Source: JBFXCK01 sp050182275 (GTDB lineage Bacteria > Pseudomonadota > Alphaproteobacteria > SHNJ01). From it: 64,000 nt of DNA. Location of the stretch: contig JBFXCK010000001.1 in assembly GCA_050182275.1 (NCBI GenBank), forward strand, positions 186,001-250,000, in the 5' to 3' direction. Position 1 is the first letter of the stretch. Every line of letters starts with the position of its first letter. This document shows, piece after piece, positions 60,100 through 64,000 of the stretch. Both the position numbers and the translations under genes were made by a program. The notes below the pieces were generated by a model that had not been told where the DNA came from, did no database searches, and saw only the letters and a program-made list of their open reading frames with translations.

Positions 60100-61221
60100 A
60101 TGAACTCGCTTGGCATTAACAAGGATCCTAAGGATACCCGCGTGGTGGTGGCCATGTCGGGCGGGGTGGATTCATCGGTTGTGGCTGGTTTAATGAAACA
60201 AAGCGGCTATGATGTCATTGGCATTACGCTCCAGCTTTACGATTACGGTTTGGCGGTTGGCAAGAAGGGCGCTTGTTGCGCGGGCCAAGATATTTATGAT
60301 GCCAAAATGGTGGCCGATAAATTGGCGATCCCCCATTACGTTCTCGATTATGAAAGCAAATTCAAAGAGGCGGTGATCGATGATTTCACCGAAAGCTATA
60401 TGCGCGGTGAAACGCCAATTCCCTGTGTCCGCTGCAATCAAACCGTCAAGTTCCGCGATTTAGTGGCGATGGCGCGTGAATTGAAGGCTGATGCTTTGGC
60501 CACCGGCCATTATGTTCGCCGCGTCATGGGTGAAAAGGGTGCTGAAATGCACCGCGCCGCCGATTTGGGCCGCGATCAAAGTTATTTTTTATTCACCACC
60601 AGCCAAGACCAGCTCGATTTCTTGCGTTTTCCGTTGGGCGATTTACCGAAAAGCGCTACACGCGAAATGGCGCGCGAGCTTGGGCTGATCGTGGCCGATA
60701 AACCCGATTCACAAGATATTTGTTTCGTGCCGAACGGCGATTACGCCAGTGTTGTGAAAAAAATCCGCCCCGATGCGGCGCAAGGCGGCGATATTGTCGA
60801 TTTGCAGGGAAAAGTTTTAGGCCGGCATGAAGGCATTATTCACTACACCATTGGCCAGCGCCGCGGCATTGGGGTTGGCGGCGGCGAAGCGCTTTATGTT
60901 ATTAGTGTCGAGCCGCGCACAAAGCGCGTGGTAGTGGGGCCGAAAGAGGCCTTAGGCAAAGACCGTTTTTGGGTGAATGAATTAAATTGGCTGGCCGAAG
61001 AAATTCCCGGCCAAGGCTTAAAAGTTCAAGCCCGCATGCGTTCCAGCCAGCCTTTGGTTGATGCGACAATTTTTATGCGTGGCGCTGGTAAAGCTGAAAT
61101 CATTTTAGATGTTCCGCATCAAGGCATTGCCCCAGGGCAAGCCGGCGTATTTTACCGCAATGACCGCATGCTGGGCGGCGGATGGATTTTGCGCGAAGAG
61201 GCGGTTACAAAAGCGGCTTAA
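60100..61221 (+). CDS. mnmA: tRNA 2-thiouridylase MnmA
   Basis: About 373 residues. The PP-loop is VVVAMSGGVDSSVVAGL (about residues 14-30), and the catalytic cysteines are in PIPCVRCNQTVKF and DSQDICFVPNGDY. HYTIGQRRGIGVGGGEALYV marks the central domain and the beta-barrel ends with GQAGVFYRNDRMLGGGWI. It thiolates U34 of Lys, Glu and Gln tRNAs with sulfur that originates from IscS, which explains its position after the isc operon. ATG 60100 (MNSLGINKDP) is preferred to 60082 inside iscX. Confidence 0.95.
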   Translation: MNSLGINKDPKDTRVVVAMSGGVDSSVVAGLMKQSGYDVIGITLQLYDYGLAVGKKGACCAGQDIYDAKMVADKLAIPHYVLDYESKFKEAVIDDFTESYMRGETPIPCVRCNQTVKFRDLVAMARELKADALATGHYVRRVMGEKGAEMHRAADLGRDQSYFLFTTSQDQLDFLRFPLGDLPKSATREMARELGLIVADKPDSQDICFVPNGDYASVVKKIRPDAAQGGDIVDLQGKVLGRHEGIIHYTIGQRRGIGVGGGEALYVISVEPRTKRVVVGPKEALGKDRFWVNELNWLAEEIPGQGLKVQARMRSSQPLVDATIFMRGAGKAEIILDVPHQGIAPGQAGVFYRNDRMLGGGWILREEAVTKAA

Positions 61222-62141
61222 TTGAATAGACGGTTGGTCGGATCGCGCTTGATGGCGTTGCAATCGACCGGAGCCTTCAATAATTCCGGCCATTTTTCTT
61301 TCCAGCCTTTATCATGCGTCACTTCAGGCACGGCGGTGACGCGCGCGCATACGGCGCTTTTAGGAGTGTTATTCACCCGGGCCGCGAAATTCTCGGCAAT
61401 CGAAGTATGAATCAAGGGATCAAGATCGCCGATAAAATGATGCTGCGGAATGGTTTGCACCATATTGGCGTAATCCATCGGATTTAACGAACCGGTAAAG
61501 GGCGTTATTTGATGGCGGGTGACCAAGGCCACCGTATCCAAATTAGCGGCTAGCGTACGCATGGATGTTACGTCATTTCTTTCCGCTGCCGCTAACACGG
61601 CAACCGCGCCGCCTCCGGAAAACCCGACCAATTCAATAGCGGGGCTTTCGGCTTTTTCCTTTAATTGATCCAGCGCATTGTTGATCGACTTGATCACTTC
61701 CGGCGCAAAACGTTTTTCCTGCCAATAGGCTTCCCCGCAATTATATTGGCCGAGCCAATGGGTGTATTGGCATGGGCGCGCTAGATAGGCGACATTGGGC
61801 GAAGGATCCATCATCGCTAAGGCCAATACCAAACTATCTGGCGGGGTTGGGTCAACCGGCGGTGAACCGCTATTCCAGCCGCGGCCGTCGCCCTCGATAT
61901 AAACCCGCAAGGGCTCCCCAGGCTTGGCAAAACGGGTATAGGAAACCAATGTAAAGGAAGGGGTAATCAGAACTGTCTGGCTGAAATTAGACGCTGCCGC
62001 CGTTTGGCCGGCCGCCTCTAGTAAGTTTTTGCTGGTGAAGCCCAAACTGTCTAATTTGATGTTGCTTAGGCCAAAACTGGCCATATTCATGGCGGTGCAG
62101 CCGGCCAGTAAAATGCCAAGCAAAGGAATAAGAAAACGCAT
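61218..62141 (-). CDS. Alpha/beta hydrolase lipoprotein
   Basis: A 307-residue lipoprotein with lipobox LLAGC (Cys15). The body has YIEGDGRGWNSG, YLARPCQYTHW, nucleophile Ser175 in GFSGGG, Asp in IGDLDPLIH and His in EVTHDKGW. The four cysteines in the mature part could form disulfides. Similar lipoproteins are widespread in proteobacteria with unknown substrate. It overlaps mnmA by 4 bases at the 3' end, and the methyltransferase stop overlaps its ATG by one base. Confidence 0.8.
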   Translation of the reverse strand: MRFLIPLLGILLAGCTAMNMASFGLSNIKLDSLGFTSKNLLEAAGQTAAASNFSQTVLITPSFTLVSYTRFAKPGEPLRVYIEGDGRGWNSGSPPVDPTPPDSLVLALAMMDPSPNVAYLARPCQYTHWLGQYNCGEAYWQEKRFAPEVIKSINNALDQLKEKAESPAIELVGFSGGGAVAVLAAAERNDVTSMRTLAANLDTVALVTRHQITPFTGSLNPMDYANMVQTIPQHHFIGDLDPLIHTSIAENFAARVNNTPKSAVCARVTAVPEVTHDKGWKEKWPELLKAPVDCNAIKRDPTNRLFN

Positions 62142-63730
62142 TACGCTATTAATAGCGCTTCTCTGGCCATATGCGTCAAGGTTTCGCCGACATACACCGG
62201 CGCGATTTTGGCGCGCTGTTCTTTACTTTCGACAGGTTTGCCGTGTTGCATCAAGGTTATCTTCGCTTTTTCAATTTCATTCAGCCAGTCCTCGGTCAAT
62301 TGCGCATGATCGCGCGTGCCGTCGCACAAGCGTATCAAAATATTCTCTAAATCGCTGGTGGTTATTTTTTCATGACGCTGGCTGGTAAGCCATTTTTGTT
62401 TCATTTGCGCCTGATAGCGGGCCAAAGCCGAAACTTTCGGGTGGGAGGAAACTGTGGTGACATAATCCCCCTCTTCGGCATGCAAGCGCAAAGCGTTGGC
62501 CAAAACCAGGCGCAAAGCGTGCTCATGAAAAAGTTGTTTAATCGGCTGGCTGTCGCTGAAGCCCAGTTGTTTGGTGACGCGTTCGACGATCTCGGCCGCC
62601 CATTGCGGTTTACCCTGGGCTTGATACAATTCCAGCATAATTGCCGTCAAAACCCGGCTATGGCTGGTGAAATTAACGGGGCCGACGAAATTGACATTTT
62701 GATCCCGGCCCAAATCAATCGATTCGACCGGCACGTCCGGGCGCAAACGCGAGCTGACATAAAAATTATCGATCGCTGCCGAATCCAGCTGGCGGTTCAA
62801 TGAATGCCCGGCATGGCATAAAGCGGTCATGCGGAAACGGCGGTTGGTGAAGAAATCCATATATTGTTCGGTGGCAACAATATCATTGGCGGTGGCCAGA
62901 GTTTGCGCCACTTCCGGCGGCAAATTGCCGACGAACATGGAATGCATATCGGCTTCCCCTAAATATTGCAAACCGTGCAGCGAGGCTTGTTTATTGAAAT
63001 CGTAAAAATAAAACGGCTCGTTATAAGTTTCGAGGTGGTCATGGTATAAATAACCATCCGACTGGCCTTCCAGCAGCTTTACTTCTTGTTGCAGGAACTG
63101 CTGATAGGGGGTGGTGGCTTGCTTTAAGCCTTCGTTCATAAAGCGGATAATGGCGCGGGCTTGGGCGGTTTTGGTGGCTTTGTCGGGAAAGCGCGCGGCA
63201 TGAAAGCGCATCATATCGCGGATCGAGCGCACCATATTCCAGCCCGGCAAAGTATTATAGCTGATAAGAGCCACCCCATTGCGCGCCAAGCGCTCTTTGC
63301 ACACTTCAAAGATTTTTTTCTGCACAAAAGGAGGCACCCACGAAATAATGCCGTGGCAAATAATGTAATCAAAAGTTCCATAAGAAGCATCAATGTCGGT
63401 GATTGATTCGGGGCGTAAAGAAATATTTTCAAGGCCCAGGGCTTTTATATGAGCCTGGCCCTCCTCAATTTGCTTGGTGGATATGTCGATGCCGACGAAT
63501 TTGCCTTCAGGGTAATTGAGCGCCAGCGGGATAATATTGCCGCCCGAGGCGCAGCCCAGCTCTAATACCCGCGCTTTTTTAAAATCGGGCGCTTTTAAGC
63601 CGAACAGCTTGGCCAACACATATAAATGGGCAGGATGGCTAAGAGGATAAGGGAAACTTTCATAAGGAACTTCGTCATAAGCCTGGGCGATTGCAGGAAG
63701 TTCGTCTTTCAAAACCGCGGTCTTTGCCAT
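62141..63730 (-). CDS. Class I methyltransferase with C-terminal regulatory domains (PKMT-like)
   Basis: A 529-residue protein. The N-terminal Rossmann methyltransferase has motif I LELGCASGGN (residues 56-65) and VGIDISTKQIEEGQ. A middle methyltransferase-regulatory domain (about 215-300) and a C-terminal winged-helix-like region (about 390-510) follow. This domain order matches the family that includes rickettsial protein-lysine methyltransferases of outer membrane protein B; the target here is unknown. ATG 63730 lacks a strong ribosome-binding site. The downstream lipoprotein gene is coupled. Confidence 0.82.
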   Translation of the reverse strand: MAKTAVLKDELPAIAQAYDEVPYESFPYPLSHPAHLYVLAKLFGLKAPDFKKARVLELGCASGGNIIPLALNYPEGKFVGIDISTKQIEEGQAHIKALGLENISLRPESITDIDASYGTFDYIICHGIISWVPPFVQKKIFEVCKERLARNGVALISYNTLPGWNMVRSIRDMMRFHAARFPDKATKTAQARAIIRFMNEGLKQATTPYQQFLQQEVKLLEGQSDGYLYHDHLETYNEPFYFYDFNKQASLHGLQYLGEADMHSMFVGNLPPEVAQTLATANDIVATEQYMDFFTNRRFRMTALCHAGHSLNRQLDSAAIDNFYVSSRLRPDVPVESIDLGRDQNVNFVGPVNFTSHSRVLTAIMLELYQAQGKPQWAAEIVERVTKQLGFSDSQPIKQLFHEHALRLVLANALRLHAEEGDYVTTVSSHPKVSALARYQAQMKQKWLTSQRHEKITTSDLENILIRLCDGTRDHAQLTEDWLNEIEKAKITLMQHGKPVESKEQRAKIAPVYVGETLTHMAREALLIA

Positions 63731-63811
63731 TTTTCATCCATTGGTAAAAATTTGATTAATAAAAAGCCACACTTATATAACATCTAACTATTTGATATGA
63801 AAGTATAAAAT

Positions 63812-63840
63812 TTGCTACAACTTATAGACGTGCTTAAAAT
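63812..63840 (+). promoter_or_regulatory. Promoter candidate near the right edge
   Basis: TTGCTA (63812-63817) and TAAAAT (63835-63840) are 17 bases apart in the AT-rich spacer after the divergent methyltransferase start, reading rightward. An 8-bp inverted repeat, TGCTACAA (63813-63820) with TTGTAGCA (63880-63887), overlaps its -35. Assigned by pattern only. Confidence 0.3.
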
Positions 63841-63986
63841 ACAACGTGCCTGTGAATAAACTTAGCGCTACCAGCAAATTTGTAGCATGACAATAACCTT
63901 ATTTTCTAATAATAGAGCCTATCGCGGGTTTCATCACGGAGCCCATATCCGTTTTCTCAAAGCCAAATTAGGAGCTAGCTGTCATC

Positions 63987-64000
63987 ATGAATCGTCAATC
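63987..64000 (+). CDS. Possible start of a gene cut by the window edge
   Basis: An ATG at 63987 begins MNRQ and runs off the window. AGGAG lies at 63970-63974, somewhat far from the start (12 bases). The upstream promoter candidate and the AT-rich spacer make a gene start plausible. Nothing can be said of its product. Confidence 0.3.

Overview
This window is bacterial chromosome from an alphaproteobacterium, most probably a Rhodospirillales-like lineage; the genus cannot be named from the sequence alone. Three things support this: gene neighbourhoods typical of the class (etfB-etfA-hbd; ftsE-ftsX-gmhB-ydcF-plsC; accB-accC with aat and a DUF2155 gene; rne with an M48 protease on one side and amiC-PBP1a-prfB on the other; tyrS divergent from anmK), a Coq7 ubiquinone hydroxylase, and an RNase E with a long acidic insert. 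No phage, insertion sequence, CRISPR array or rRNA was seen. One tRNA (Leu, CAA) is present. Genes are densely packed, with many 4-base or stop/start overlaps.

Layout. 1-6.9 kb: 5' end of ribF, a MaoC hydratase, the threonine-degradation pair kbl-tdh, an ankyrin-repeat protein beside tRNA-Leu, a DedA-family protein, dsbB, coq7 and an HNH nuclease. 7-12 kb: an orphan solute-binding protein, a serine esterase, a HIG1-domain protein and etfB-etfA-hbd. 11.5-19.7 kb: tlpA, a small LptM-like lipoprotein, a TIGR02302/DUF4175 protein and a zinc-ribbon protein, then the ftsEX envelope cluster and a methyltransferase. argH and lysA, which usually lie in the tlpA-lptM-TIGR02302 neighbourhood, are absent here. 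20.8-25.8 kb: a polyhydroxyalkanoate (PHA) operon on the minus strand (phaE-like, phaC, phaA, tautomerase, 2H phosphodiesterase, phaB), divergent from the regulator phaR across a TGCA-rich operator. 25.8-32 kb: a c-di-GMP signalling protein, DUF2155, aat, a membrane zincin-like protein of unknown function and accC-accB. 32-36 kb: the tyrosine/homogentisate catabolic operon hppD-hmgA-fah-maiA, with a palindromic operator candidate upstream and a palindromic repeat element inside. 36-46 kb: a DsbA-like lipoprotein, M48 protease, rne, amiC, PBP1a and prfB with its programmed +1 frameshift. 46-52.7 kb: a peroxiredoxin with a lysine-rich tail, a large AsmA-like protein, tyrS, anmK and a hydrolase. 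52.7-61 kb: a complete isc operon (iscR, two cysteine desulfurases, iscU, iscA, hscB, hscA, fdx, an unknown gene, iscX) followed by mnmA. 61-64 kb: a lipoprotein hydrolase, a methyltransferase with C-terminal regulatory domains, and the possible start of another gene.

The genes describe an aerobic, ubiquinone-respiring Gram-negative cell that burns amino acids and fatty acids, stores carbon as PHA, and builds Fe-S clusters under IscR control. IscS also supplies sulfur to MnmA, encoded immediately downstream. No defence system or obviously new pathway stands out. The least explained items are a few lone genes at the joints of conserved operons: the zincin-like membrane protein, the cysteine-free protein in the isc operon, the ankyrin protein and two exported proteins. 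The long out-of-frame overlap at the start of phaC is also notable. All functional calls come from reading motifs and gene order by eye; no database search was run.
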